Shown here in pieces: positions 27,065 through 36,894 of a DNA stretch of 64,000 nt; position 1 is the stretch's first letter, and the number at the start of each line of letters is the position of its first letter. The position numbers were made by a program, and so were the translations under genes. The notes under the pieces are model-generated. The model had not been told where the DNA came from, searched no databases, and saw only the letters and a list, made by a program, of their open reading frames with translations. The DNA comes from Gimesia algae (GTDB lineage Bacteria; Planctomycetota; Planctomycetia; Planctomycetales; Planctomycetaceae). The stretch is from contig NZ_CP036343.1 in the NCBI RefSeq assembly GCF_007746795.1, positions 2,407,369 through 2,471,368 of the forward strand, read 5' to 3'.

Positions 27065-29578
27065 ATGAAATCGATCTCTCTTTTACTGCTGCAGATTTTC
27101 TGTCTGACAGCTGTCTGCACATCGTATCCCGGTTCTGCTGAAGCCGCGGAACTGGTCGGGTACCTTCCCCGACAGGCGAAGACGATTCAACTCACCGACC
27201 CCGATGCCTGTCAGCAGCTGCTGGTAACATTGGAAGATGATCAGAAAGGGACCCAGCGCGATGTGACACGGAAAGTGAAATATGTCCCCTTTCCTGTAGG
27301 AATTGTCAAAGTGACTTCCACAGGTTTTGTGACGCCGCTATCCAATGGCACTGCCACCGTCACAGCCCGGTTAGATGAAAATCTGACGGTAAAATTTCCG
27401 GTGGTAGTTACTTCTTTTGAAAAACAGCGACCTGTTAATTTTTATAATGACGTGATTCCACAACTGACACGGGGTGGATGTAACAGTGGAGCCTGTCATG
27501 GCACGCCTTCCGGAAAGAATAATTTTCATCTTTCCCTGCTTGGTTTTGAACCAGCCAATGATTTCGAATACCTCACGAAAGAATCACTGGGACGCCGCGT
27601 TTCTGCCGCGGCACCGGAAACAAGCTTGCTGCTTCGTAAAGCAACGGGTGAGCTTGCTCACGGTGGTGGAAGTCGCTTTAAAAAGGGAGGCGCAGAATAC
27701 AAACTCATTAAGCGCTGGATACAGGAAGGAATGCATTATGATCCTGAGACCGGCCCGACTGTCAAACACATTGAAATCTATCCTCAGAATCGTGTGCTCC
27801 CGTTACATGCGAAGCAGCAGTTGACGGTTACCGCTTACTTTTCAGATGGAACAACACAGGACATTACCCGTGTCGCAGAGTACAAGCCGAACCAGCCCAA
27901 GATGTCTGAAGTAGATCATCATGGACTGGTAACACTCAAAGACATGACGGGCACCACATCGGTCATGGTTCGCTTTCAGGAACATGTTGCCGTCTTCATG
28001 GCAACCATTCCTTTAGGAAAGCCGACACCCAACCTGCCTGAACCGACGAACTTTATCGACAAGCATATTTTCGCCAAATTAAAAGTTCTGGGACTGCCCC
28101 CCTCAGAAAATTGTGATGACTCCACGTTTCTGCGACGCGTCACCCTCGATATGACAGGGAGAATTCCGACACTCGCACAGACCCGCGAATTTCTATCAGA
28201 CAATCGTCCCGATAAACGGGCGCGAAAAATTGACGAACTGCTGGACAGTCCCGGATACGCTGATGTGTTCGCCGCCAAGTGGGCAGGAATTCTACGCAAT
28301 AAAGCGGGGAGAAATCTGGAACAGATCGCGCGGGAAACATTCGCTTTTCATTCCTGGATCCGCAGCAGTATTTCTTCCAACAAGCCTTATAATCAGTTTG
28401 TCACCGAACTGGTGACGGCACGAGGTAAATCGGGAACCAATCCCGCTGTCTCCTGGTACCGGGCTGTAAAAGACCCTAAAGACCAGATGTCTGATATAGC
28501 CCAGGTTTTTCTGGGTGTGCGAATTCAGTGTGCCCAGTGTCATCATCATCCCTATGAAAAATGGAGCCAGGATGACTTCTACGGATTCCAGGCTTTCTTC
28601 ACGACAATTGGTCGAAAAGAAGTCTATAAACTACCGGAAGATGACACGATCTTTCACAAACGCATGGTTGCCGTCGCGAAAAACCCCAATACTGACCGCG
28701 AGTTGAAACCGACTCCACTGGACGGAGATGCTTTGGACATCCCAGCCCATCGCGATCCACGAATCGATCTGGCAGACTGGATTTCCTCAGCCGAGAATCC
28801 TTTCTTTGCCCGAATGCTCGTGAACCGTTACTGGAAACATTTCTTCGGCCGCGGGCTCGTCGAACCGGAAGATGATATTCGGATTACCAACCCAGCCACT
28901 CATCCGGAACTGCTGGACGAACTTGCTGAATCATTTGTCAAATCGAATTATGATTTGAAGGAATTATGCCGCGTAATTTGTAACAGTCGCACCTATCAGT
29001 TCAGCTCTTTTCCCAATAAATACAATCAGGATGACGACCAGAACTATGCCCGCTACTACCCGCGCCGCTTATCCGCAGAAGTCATGCTGGATGCGATGAA
29101 CGATGCCGCCGGCGCAAAGAACAATTTCAATCATCAACCTGTGGGCGTTCGTGCGGTGGCGTTACCTGATGACTCTGCGAATGTGGAATCATTTTTCCTG
29201 CGAGTCTTTGGTCGTCCGCAGATGGATACCGCCTGCGAATGTGAACGCACAGCCAACGCGGACCTGGCGCAAAGCCTGCATTTGATCAATTCTGACACCA
29301 TGCAGAGTATTCTGTCTGCTTCTGATGGCAGAGCCATACAACTGGCACGCGACAAATCAAAAGATGACCAAACCCACATTACAGAACTCTATTTGCTCGC
29401 CATGTCGAGGCAACCGACCCAGGATGAGCTGGATACGGCTTTGGCTCATCTGGCTAAGAAACGTCAACAGGCTGCAGCAGATCCCAAAAAAACATCTGAA
29501 GAACAGGCTGTGAAAGAAGCTTACGAAGATATTATCTGGGTGGTCATCAATACTAAAGAATTTTTATTCAACCATTAA
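27065..29578 (+). CDS. DUF1549/DUF1553 heme protein with N-terminal Ig-like domains
   Basis: 837 residues with a signal peptide (SLLLLQIFCLTAVCTSYPGSAEA). Residues about 30-125 and 235-310 are Big_2-like immunoglobulin folds (LSNGTATVTARLDE; LTVTAYFSDGTTQDITRVAE). Between them lies a GGCNSGACHG heme-like motif. DUF1549 follows (FLRRVTLDMTGRIPTLAQT, about 355-560) with CAQCHHHPYEKWSQDDFYGF as a second CxxCH site, then DUF1553 (NPFFARMLVNRYWKHFFGRG, about 590-830). The protein is exported, probably binds heme, and is the usual partner of DUF1501. Its function is not established. The next gene starts 5 bases after the stop, so both are co-transcribed. Confidence 0.85.
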   Translation: MKSISLLLLQIFCLTAVCTSYPGSAEAAELVGYLPRQAKTIQLTDPDACQQLLVTLEDDQKGTQRDVTRKVKYVPFPVGIVKVTSTGFVTPLSNGTATVTARLDENLTVKFPVVVTSFEKQRPVNFYNDVIPQLTRGGCNSGACHGTPSGKNNFHLSLLGFEPANDFEYLTKESLGRRVSAAAPETSLLLRKATGELAHGGGSRFKKGGAEYKLIKRWIQEGMHYDPETGPTVKHIEIYPQNRVLPLHAKQQLTVTAYFSDGTTQDITRVAEYKPNQPKMSEVDHHGLVTLKDMTGTTSVMVRFQEHVAVFMATIPLGKPTPNLPEPTNFIDKHIFAKLKVLGLPPSENCDDSTFLRRVTLDMTGRIPTLAQTREFLSDNRPDKRARKIDELLDSPGYADVFAAKWAGILRNKAGRNLEQIARETFAFHSWIRSSISSNKPYNQFVTELVTARGKSGTNPAVSWYRAVKDPKDQMSDIAQVFLGVRIQCAQCHHHPYEKWSQDDFYGFQAFFTTIGRKEVYKLPEDDTIFHKRMVAVAKNPNTDRELKPTPLDGDALDIPAHRDPRIDLADWISSAENPFFARMLVNRYWKHFFGRGLVEPEDDIRITNPATHPELLDELAESFVKSNYDLKELCRVICNSRTYQFSSFPNKYNQDDDQNYARYYPRRLSAEVMLDAMNDAAGAKNNFNHQPVGVRAVALPDDSANVESFFLRVFGRPQMDTACECERTANADLAQSLHLINSDTMQSILSASDGRAIQLARDKSKDDQTHITELYLLAMSRQPTQDELDTALAHLAKKRQQAAADPKKTSEEQAVKEAYEDIIWVVINTKEFLFNH

Positions 29579-29583
29579 ACAAA

Positions 29584-32103
29584 ATGAATCATATAAAAAT
29601 GAAGCCGATCAATCGTTTGAGTTTATGTGGCTGTTTCTTCTCAGTGCTGTTGTTTCTGTTACATCAGCAGATAATTTCCGCGCAACTGCCGACCGCTGAT
29701 CTCAGACAGATCAGGCCATTCGCTGCCGCTGCAGGAAAAACGGTCAAGGTGTCAGTCATCGGATCGAATCTGGATGATGCCAGTGAACTTCGTTTTTCAC
29801 ATCCGGGGATCACGGCCAAACCGGTGATGCTGCCTGCAGATGACATTTACCCGAAACCGCGCATTCAAGGCTCCCAATTTGAAGTCGTCGTTTCAGATGA
29901 TGTTCCTCCCGGTATCTATGAAGTCCGTGCCGTCTCCTATTTTGGACTGTCCACAGCCCGCCCGTTTGTTGTGGCACCTGCTGACAGTCAGGAAGTCGAT
30001 GAAACAGGGAACCATGCCAGCCGAGAAACAGCGCAGCCTGTTGAGGTAAATTCGACTGTTACCGGCAGTGTTCCTTCACGAGGCATCGACTGGTACCGGT
30101 TTCAGGCCAAAGGGAGACAACGGATACTCGTTGAGCTGATAGCTGAAAGAGTTGATTCCCGCCTGGATGGCCAGATCGTTGTTTATGATTCCGAAGGACG
30201 GGAAATCACCCGTAATCGTGACTGGTATGGACGTGACCCTTTTCTCGAACTCCAGTCAGAACAGGATCAGGAATATTTCCTGGCAATTTCTGACATACTT
30301 TACAGAGGCGGTTCAGAGCATTTTTATCGTCTGCATATTTCTGATCGCCCTCACATCGATTTTGTCTTTCCGCCTGCAGGAGAACCCGGATCTCGGAACG
30401 TCTATACCGTTTATGGACGCAACTTGCCAGGTGGAAGCCTGGGGAATGCTGTCGTATTGAATGGACAGAGACTGGAGTCCCTCGAAGTGGAAATCCAGCT
30501 TCCTGAAGTCGCTACTCCGCCTGACAGTTTTCAGCCTTGGAAGCCTCGACAGGGAATTCTGAATGGGCATGGATTCCAACTGGAGAATTCAAATTCAGTC
30601 AACATTGGCTTTGCCACGGCTCCTGTTGCTCTGGAAACCGCCGGAAAGGAAATACAAACCGTCTCTGTTCCTGTCGAAATTGCCGGGCAGTTCAATGAGC
30701 CCAATGAAGAAGACGTCTACCAGTTTCACGCCACCAAAGGTAAAACCTACTGTATTGAAGTCATTGCGGACCGGATGAAATCGAAGGTGGATCCTTACCT
30801 TGAAATTTTTCAGATCACGAAATCAAAGGACGGTGAAGTCACACGGAAAAAAATAGCCGAGAACGATGATTTGCCTTCATTTTTCAGTACCGACAATAAG
30901 GACGCGATCAATTTCGATACCGTGGATGCGGCAGCTTCATTTACTGCTGAAGCAGATGGATTATATGAAGTGGTCGCTTTGAATCAGTTCGGCGGTGGCA
31001 GCCCGGCCCATATCTATCGGCTGGCGATCAGAGAACCCACGCCTGATTTTCAGCTATTCGCTTCAACGGAACGAACGCTGCCGACCAATCGGACCGGTTA
31101 CTCTGTCACCCCCCTGCTCAGGCGAGGTGCAAACTGGGGAGTCCGGATCGTCGCACCGCGACAGGACGGTTTTACAGGTGATATTGTTGTGACCGCAGAA
31201 GGTTTGCCGCAAGGCGTCAGCGCAAAGCCGCTGGTTCTGAGTGGTAAAACGGACCGCGGCGTGCTGGTGCTTTCAGCTGATCCCACAGCAAAGCGCTGGG
31301 CTGGGGAAATTAAGCTTGTGGGTAAAGCCCAGGTCAATCACAAACAGGCAGTTCGCGAAGCAAAGTTTGCCTCGCTGATCTGGGGACATATTTTCTCAGA
31401 TTCGATTCGAGTACGCTCCCGACTGACAACGCAAATTCCGCTGGCTGTCAATGAAGATGAAGAGGCTCCAGTGGTGATCACACCCTCTGAAGAGAAGACC
31501 TGGACGGTGGAACTGAACCAGAAACTGGAAATTCCGATTCAATTAACCGGCAAAGGAATACGCAAAGGAAACCTGACGATTGAACCGAACGAATTGTTCG
31601 GCATGCTACGCCGCCCTCCCACGGTAAATATTGCCGAGAAAGAAACAGAGGGAACCCTGGTCATCGATTTCAAACCCAATGGGAACTTTAAAATTGAACC
31701 GGGTCAGTATCAGTTAGCTTTAATGGGGGTGGGCGTCACCCAATATCGCCATAACCTTCCCGCAAGTGAGGCAGCGACTGCCGAAGTGAAGCGTCTCGAA
31801 GAACTTATTAAAATGATCAAATCAGATGTCGAACTTACAAAAACGAACACTGAAAATTCCGAGTCTGCTCTGGAACAGGTGAAACAGAATGCGGAGCAAC
31901 TGAAGCAGACGCAGGAAGATTACGCTACTTCTTTAAAAGCAAACCAGACTGCAGCAGATCGATTGAAACGAGCGGAAACCGCGCTGGCACAAGCAATTGC
32001 CAAGGCGAGTTCAACAGAAAAAAAAGCCGTGGCTGCGGATAACAAATTTGCCGCCTGGTCCAAACTCATCACAGTCAATGTGACAAAACCCGCTGAGAAA
32101 TAA
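29584..32103 (+). CDS. Secreted PPC-domain protein with C-terminal coiled coil
   Basis: 839 residues with a signal peptide (LSLCGCFFSVLLFLLHQQIISAQ). The N-terminus (LRQIRPFAAAAGKTVKVSVI) is an IPT/Ig-like domain. Two PPC (bacterial pre-peptidase C-terminal) beta-sandwiches follow: about 155-260 (VTGSVPSRGIDWYRFQAKGR) and about 355-480 (FNEPNEEDVYQFHATKGKTY). The final 110 residues are a Glu/Gln/Lys-rich coiled coil. No catalytic domain is visible; PPC units usually aid secretion or bind substrate. It directly follows the DUF1549/DUF1553 gene (5-base gap), a pairing seen often in planctomycetes, so it probably acts in the same extracytoplasmic complex. The 93-bp repeat lies 80 bases after its stop codon. 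Confidence 0.75.
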   Translation: MNHIKMKPINRLSLCGCFFSVLLFLLHQQIISAQLPTADLRQIRPFAAAAGKTVKVSVIGSNLDDASELRFSHPGITAKPVMLPADDIYPKPRIQGSQFEVVVSDDVPPGIYEVRAVSYFGLSTARPFVVAPADSQEVDETGNHASRETAQPVEVNSTVTGSVPSRGIDWYRFQAKGRQRILVELIAERVDSRLDGQIVVYDSEGREITRNRDWYGRDPFLELQSEQDQEYFLAISDILYRGGSEHFYRLHISDRPHIDFVFPPAGEPGSRNVYTVYGRNLPGGSLGNAVVLNGQRLESLEVEIQLPEVATPPDSFQPWKPRQGILNGHGFQLENSNSVNIGFATAPVALETAGKEIQTVSVPVEIAGQFNEPNEEDVYQFHATKGKTYCIEVIADRMKSKVDPYLEIFQITKSKDGEVTRKKIAENDDLPSFFSTDNKDAINFDTVDAAASFTAEADGLYEVVALNQFGGGSPAHIYRLAIREPTPDFQLFASTERTLPTNRTGYSVTPLLRRGANWGVRIVAPRQDGFTGDIVVTAEGLPQGVSAKPLVLSGKTDRGVLVLSADPTAKRWAGEIKLVGKAQVNHKQAVREAKFASLIWGHIFSDSIRVRSRLTTQIPLAVNEDEEAPVVITPSEEKTWTVELNQKLEIPIQLTGKGIRKGNLTIEPNELFGMLRRPPTVNIAEKETEGTLVIDFKPNGNFKIEPGQYQLALMGVGVTQYRHNLPASEAATAEVKRLEELIKMIKSDVELTKTNTENSESALEQVKQNAEQLKQTQEDYATSLKANQTAADRLKRAETALAQAIAKASSTEKKAVAADNKFAAWSKLITVNVTKPAEK

Positions 32104-32821
32104 GCTCCCTTCAATTCTTCGAATTTCTCGCTTTTCAAGCGGCGTAACTGTAATTCCGAAATAGATCATGTTCATTTTTAAATTTTAGACTGTGTCCAGT
32201 TTTACTGTAGCGTCTCCAGGGCCATTTGGACCGAGTATCATAGATTGAGAGACGCTATGGTTAAATGTGATGCGCTCTAGAATTCCTGTTTAGATTCATT
32301 GCTGTTTTCAGAACCTGTGCTGCGCACATCTTTTCGACAGAATTTTACGACACTGCGACAAATTGTCTTCAGCGAACACTCCCCTGAGGACACATATGAT
32401 GTTTTCATTCCATTCACAGAAACCAGCAGGCATGTGAGATTCTTTTCTGATTGCATTTCCCCTTATTTTCCGGGAGTTCTCCGTCTAAATGCTTAGCAGG
32501 CAGGACTTAAAGAGCATATCCATCAACGTTTTCAATCCCTCTGAATCCACAAGGACAAAGCAACGCATGTTCCTGATCTTACTCTTAACCTCGAAGGTAT
32601 AGCGTCTTTTCAATGGAAGCGCGTAGACAGAAAGTAATGGCTTGCTGATAATATCTTTGAGGTTGTTGATTTTAACCTGACAGGTTGCCTCACCCGAATG
32701 CGCAGACTGAAAGAGGAGTTCGCCAGATAGAAAAGTCTTTCTAACTGGTCACAGAGTCGATCAAGACTCTCATCACTGATTAAAAATCTGGATTAATTAT
32801 TTTCGTGAATGTGAGAAGACA
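32104..32821. other. Intergenic region containing repeat copy B
   Basis: About 720 bases. Apart from the 93-bp repeat at 32184-32276 I see no gene with support; a 65-codon frame at 32299-32496 has no family resemblance. The right part should hold the promoter of the KaiC-like gene. Confidence 0.4.
32184..32276 (+). repeat. 93-bp repeat, copy B (downstream of the PPC gene)
   Basis: Ninety of 93 positions match the reverse complement of 23681-23773. It starts with TTTAGACTGTG, contains TAGCGTCTC and GAGACGCTA as stem arms, and ends with GATGCGCT. It lies 80 bases downstream of the PPC-protein stop codon and has the same sense relative to that gene as copy A has to its own. Confidence 0.9.
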
Positions 32822-34333
32822 ATGACGACAGAATCAAATCGTGTCCAGATGGTGGAGACAGGAAATCCAGCATTAGACACCATTCTTGAAGGTGGTTTGA
32901 CATCCGGTCGGGTCTATTTAGTGGAAGGTGACCCGGGTACGGGCAAAACCACCCTCGCCCTCCAGTTTCTGCTGGAAGGAGCTAAAAATGGACAGACGGG
33001 TCTATACGTCACGCTGTCTGAAACCAAAGAAGAACTCGAGGCGGTTGCCGCTTCGCACGGTTGGAGCATGCAAGAAATTGAGGTCTACGAACTGGTTGAT
33101 TCGAGTGAACTGGTTGACTCCAATGCCTCACAGTATTCCATGTTCGAACCTTCCGAAGTGGAATTAAGTAAAACAATCCGCGGGGTACTGGAGCACGTGG
33201 AACAGAGTAAACCCACGCGAGTCGCCTTCGATTCACTTTCGGAAATGCGGCTGCTGGCACAGAGTCCTCTTCGCTATCGACGCCAGATACTGGCCCTCAA
33301 ACATTTTTTCACCGGTCGCAACTGCACGGTGCTGATGCTCGATGATAATACCGCACAGGATGCGGATCAGCAATTGCAAAGTATTGCACATGGCGTCATA
33401 CGCCTGGAACACATGATGGGAGATTACGGTGGTGAACGTCGCCGCTTGAGAGTGATAAAGCATCGAGGCCAGAAATTTCAGGGAGGCTATCATGACTTTC
33501 AGTTGCTGACGGGGGGGCTGAATCTGTTTCCCCGCAAGGGGCAGCCACAACCGATTGAAAATGCGAATTTCCCCCTTATCTTGAGTGGAAACGAATCGTT
33601 AGACCACCTGGTAGGCGGCGGTCTCTCCCCCGGAACCAGTACCCTGCTGCTGGGACCGGCAGGGGTCGGTAAATCGTCCACTGCCATGCTGTATGCAATT
33701 TCCGCTGCCAGTCGGGGCGAAAAAGCGGTCTTTTTTATTTTCGATGAAACGCGTGAAGTCCTCCTGGAGCGTGCAGCCAGTTTAAACATGCCACTTCAGA
33801 AATACCTGGAGTCAGGGAATATTCTTATTCATCAGCTGGATCCCGGTGAATTACTGCCCGGAGAGTTTGCCTGTCAGATTCGAGAAGCGATCCAGCCCAG
33901 CGAAGATGGCCGGCGGGTTTCTGTCGTGGTCATCGACAGCCTGAATGGTTATATGAACGCAATGCCTCACGAGCATTTTCTGATCGTGCAGATGCATGAA
34001 ATCCTCAAGACTTTGGCCAAGCAGAAAATACTGACATTTCTTGTTGTTGCCCAACATGGGATGCTGGGGCATATGGCTACTCCCGTCGACGCCAGTTACC
34101 TGGCAGATGCAGTCATTCTGTTTCGTTATTTTGAAGCGACAGGAGAACTGCGGCAGGCGATTTCAGTAGTAAAAAAACGGACGGGCTCTCATGAGCGCAC
34201 TATACGTGAATTTCAAATGCGGGATGGTGTCATTCGAGTTGGTTCACCGTTAGACGAATTTCAGGGAATCCTCAGTGGTACCCCCACTTTCACCGGAAAA
34301 ACCTCAAAGTTACTGGGAAAAGAGCATGAGTAA
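32822..34333 (+). CDS. KaiC-like double-RecA ATPase
   Basis: 503 residues with two tandem KaiC/RadA-type domains. The first has Walker A GDPGTGKTT (36-44) and a following TLSETKEEL. The second has GPAGVGKSS (about 278-286), then FIFDETREVLLERA, and Walker B VVVIDSLNGY. This is the KaiC clock-ATPase family, but no KaiA or KaiB is nearby and the family has many non-clock members in bacteria. The hybrid kinase begins inside this gene's last codons (8-base overlap), so the two proteins are made together and the ATPase may feed a time- or energy-dependent signal into the kinase. Whether it autophosphorylates cannot be told from sequence. Confidence 0.85.
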   Translation: MTTESNRVQMVETGNPALDTILEGGLTSGRVYLVEGDPGTGKTTLALQFLLEGAKNGQTGLYVTLSETKEELEAVAASHGWSMQEIEVYELVDSSELVDSNASQYSMFEPSEVELSKTIRGVLEHVEQSKPTRVAFDSLSEMRLLAQSPLRYRRQILALKHFFTGRNCTVLMLDDNTAQDADQQLQSIAHGVIRLEHMMGDYGGERRRLRVIKHRGQKFQGGYHDFQLLTGGLNLFPRKGQPQPIENANFPLILSGNESLDHLVGGGLSPGTSTLLLGPAGVGKSSTAMLYAISAASRGEKAVFFIFDETREVLLERAASLNMPLQKYLESGNILIHQLDPGELLPGEFACQIREAIQPSEDGRRVSVVVIDSLNGYMNAMPHEHFLIVQMHEILKTLAKQKILTFLVVAQHGMLGHMATPVDASYLADAVILFRYFEATGELRQAISVVKKRTGSHERTIREFQMRDGVIRVGSPLDEFQGILSGTPTFTGKTSKLLGKEHE

Positions 34334-36857
34334 AGAATCAGTGACAGAGGATTCCGACAGTCTCTGTGTGCTGATTCTGGCTCCGACCCCCAAGGACAAT
34401 GAATTTTGCGTCCAGGTGCTGGAAGATGCTCGAATTAAAACACGCGTGTGTACCAGTCTGAAAGGTCTCTGCGAGCAGGTTAACCAGGGGAATGCTGCTG
34501 TCGCACTGATCGCAGAAGAATACCTGAAAGCTGATCAGAATGGTCTGATACCGGACTTACTGTCAAACCAGCCGGCATGGTCCGATCTTCCCATCGTTGT
34601 TTTACTGATCGCCGGTGAGCATGCCTCGCCTTCACTTAATCGGTTACAGGAACTGGGGAACATTACGCTGATTCGGCGACCGGTTCGGATTGCGGTATTT
34701 ATCAATACGATTCGGGCCAATCTTCGTGACCGGCAACGCCAATACAGTGTGCGAAACCTGCTGAAAGAACGGAACGATGTTAATCAGAATCTGGAGATTC
34801 AGCAAAGACGCTTTTCGCTGGCCTTGAAAGCAGGAGGCATGGCCGCTTGGGAACTGCAGAATGAGAAACTGTACTGGTCGGATGCGATTTATGATTTACT
34901 GGGCTTGCCTCGCGGTGAACCTGTCACACTTGAGCGTTTTTATTCCGTGATTCACCCTGAGGATTTACCGAAGCTCCAGGATGTCTGGGAAGCGTCCGTC
35001 AGGAAAAGACAGTCTTTTGAAGAGGAATTTCGTATCCTTTACGCTGGTAAAGAACAGAGATGGATGGAATTAATGGGCGAATCTGTAGAATGGGAACTGG
35101 GAAACCCCGGTCATTTCGCCGGCCTGTTCTGGGATATTACAGCGGAAAAAGTTCAGGAGAAACGGGAACAGCGTGCAGCTGAAATTGAACGGTTTCTGAG
35201 TGAAGCAACGATGACACTTGCCGCTTCGCTTGATTTTGAAACCACACTGGAAAGTGTTACCTCATTGTGTGTGCCCACCTTAGGAGACTGGGCCATCCTG
35301 GAGCTGATCAGCGATGATCATACGATTCGACGCATGAAAATCGCTCATGCGGATCCGGCAGCGTCTCCTCTGGCAGATCAACTGATGCAAACCATTTCGA
35401 ATCCTCAGATGCAGCAGCATTCCAGTCCACATTTGTTCGGAAACGAAACCATTTTTGTTGAGAACATGACAGAGGAATTGCTCCGGGAAGTCGTTCCAAC
35501 CTCAGAACAACTGCCTGCACTGCGGGAATTAGGTGCTCAGTCATTAATTGTGGTCGCTTTGGGAATCCGTGATCAGCAGTTTGGAGTTTTAACGCTGATT
35601 CAAACCAATGCGGCGTCTCGCCATAAAACCAGTGACTTCAAGACGGCCGAAGAGCTGGCGCGGCGGGCATCCATCGCGATTGACAATGCCCGGTTATATA
35701 AAATTGGACAACAGGCGAGCGCTGCCAAAAGTGAATTCGTTGCCAACATGAGCCATGAAATACGCACTCCCATGACAGCAGTCCTGGGCTATGCCGATTT
35801 ACTTGCCGGTTCAGAAAATGATCCAGTAAAGCTGAAACACCTGCGCATGATTCAGAAAAACGGAAGTTTCCTGCTGGATATCATCAATGATATTCTGGAC
35901 CTTTCTAAAATCGAAGCAGGTAAGATGGAATGCGTAACGGAGAGATTTGCCGCGAATGAGCTCATCGCAGACGTGTATTCGATGATGCAGGTACGCGCCG
36001 TAGAAAAGAAACTCGATTTCAGTGTCGAATACGCAACGACCATTCCCAGTCAGATAGAAAGCGACCCGAAACGCTTGAAACAGATCCTGGTGAACCTCGT
36101 TGGTAATGCGGTCAAATTCACCACCGAAGGTTCAATACGACTTGTCATTTCATATGTAACCTCAGGTGAGTCGCCTGTGATCCAGTTTGATGTCATCGAT
36201 ACCGGGATTGGGATTACGGAAGCACAGCTTTCTCAGCTGTTTCAGGATTTCTCCCAAGGTGACACTTCTGTCACTCGTGCTTTTGGTGGAACGGGACTGG
36301 GGCTTGCCATCAGTGCGCGGCTGGCCCGCATGCTGGGAGGAAGTATTGAGGTTACCAGTCAACCCGGTTCAGGTACTACGTTTACCTGTAAAATCAGTGC
36401 CGGGTTAGTCGATTCTGCTCCGTTAATTCATCCGGTGAAAAAACATAACACTACTACTGAAACGCCGGAGTCACAGGAAACGCAACCCGCTTTGTCCTGC
36501 AATGTACTGGTCGTTGATGACCGACGAGATATCCGTTATCTCGTCAAACAGTTTCTGATAAAATCAGGTGCCGAAGTGGAATCGGTCAATGATGGGCTCG
36601 AAGCAATCGAACGGGTAGAACGCGGACAGAATTCATTTGACATGATTCTGCTGGATATGCAGATGCCAAGACTGGACGGATATCAGACAGCAGAACGACT
36701 TCGCAGTCTCGGTTTTAAACGACCGATCATTGCACTCACGGCTGACGCCATGCACGGCGATATGAACCGGTGTCTCGCGAGTGGTTGTGATGCCTTTCTC
36801 AGCAAGCCAATCAACACGAAAGAACTGATTGAAATTGTGGCACGGTACACACAGTAA
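34326..36857 (+). CDS. Hybrid histidine kinase (REC-like, PAS, GAF, HisKA, HATPase, REC)
   Basis: 843 residues, no membrane segment. Domains in order: a receiver-like region (about 10-125, LCVLILAPTPKDNEFCVQVL) that lacks the canonical phospho-Asp block; PAS (about 155-265); GAF (about 280-455); HisKA with the phosphoacceptor in NMSHEIRTPM (His near 477); HATPase with N-box LVNLVGNAVKF, DTGIGI and GGTGLGLAIS; and a C-terminal receiver (NVLVVDDRRD, phospho-Asp near 776 in MILLDMQMP). The start at 34326 overlaps the KaiC-like gene by 8 bases; a longer frame from 34275 would overlap more. It probably senses a cytoplasmic signal, perhaps from the KaiC-like ATPase, and passes phosphate to an Hpt or receiver elsewhere. 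Confidence 0.9.
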   Translation: MSKESVTEDSDSLCVLILAPTPKDNEFCVQVLEDARIKTRVCTSLKGLCEQVNQGNAAVALIAEEYLKADQNGLIPDLLSNQPAWSDLPIVVLLIAGEHASPSLNRLQELGNITLIRRPVRIAVFINTIRANLRDRQRQYSVRNLLKERNDVNQNLEIQQRRFSLALKAGGMAAWELQNEKLYWSDAIYDLLGLPRGEPVTLERFYSVIHPEDLPKLQDVWEASVRKRQSFEEEFRILYAGKEQRWMELMGESVEWELGNPGHFAGLFWDITAEKVQEKREQRAAEIERFLSEATMTLAASLDFETTLESVTSLCVPTLGDWAILELISDDHTIRRMKIAHADPAASPLADQLMQTISNPQMQQHSSPHLFGNETIFVENMTEELLREVVPTSEQLPALRELGAQSLIVVALGIRDQQFGVLTLIQTNAASRHKTSDFKTAEELARRASIAIDNARLYKIGQQASAAKSEFVANMSHEIRTPMTAVLGYADLLAGSENDPVKLKHLRMIQKNGSFLLDIINDILDLSKIEAGKMECVTERFAANELIADVYSMMQVRAVEKKLDFSVEYATTIPSQIESDPKRLKQILVNLVGNAVKFTTEGSIRLVISYVTSGESPVIQFDVIDTGIGITEAQLSQLFQDFSQGDTSVTRAFGGTGLGLAISARLARMLGGSIEVTSQPGSGTTFTCKISAGLVDSAPLIHPVKKHNTTTETPESQETQPALSCNVLVVDDRRDIRYLVKQFLIKSGAEVESVNDGLEAIERVERGQNSFDMILLDMQMPRLDGYQTAERLRSLGFKRPIIALTADAMHGDMNRCLASGCDAFLSKPINTKELIEIVARYTQ

Positions 36858-36894
36858 ACGATGTGCACCGACTATTATCATGCGAATTTCAGGA

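Noticed and set aside
32299-32496. 65-codon ORF after repeat copy B
   Set aside because: No start signal or recognisable domain; probably chance.
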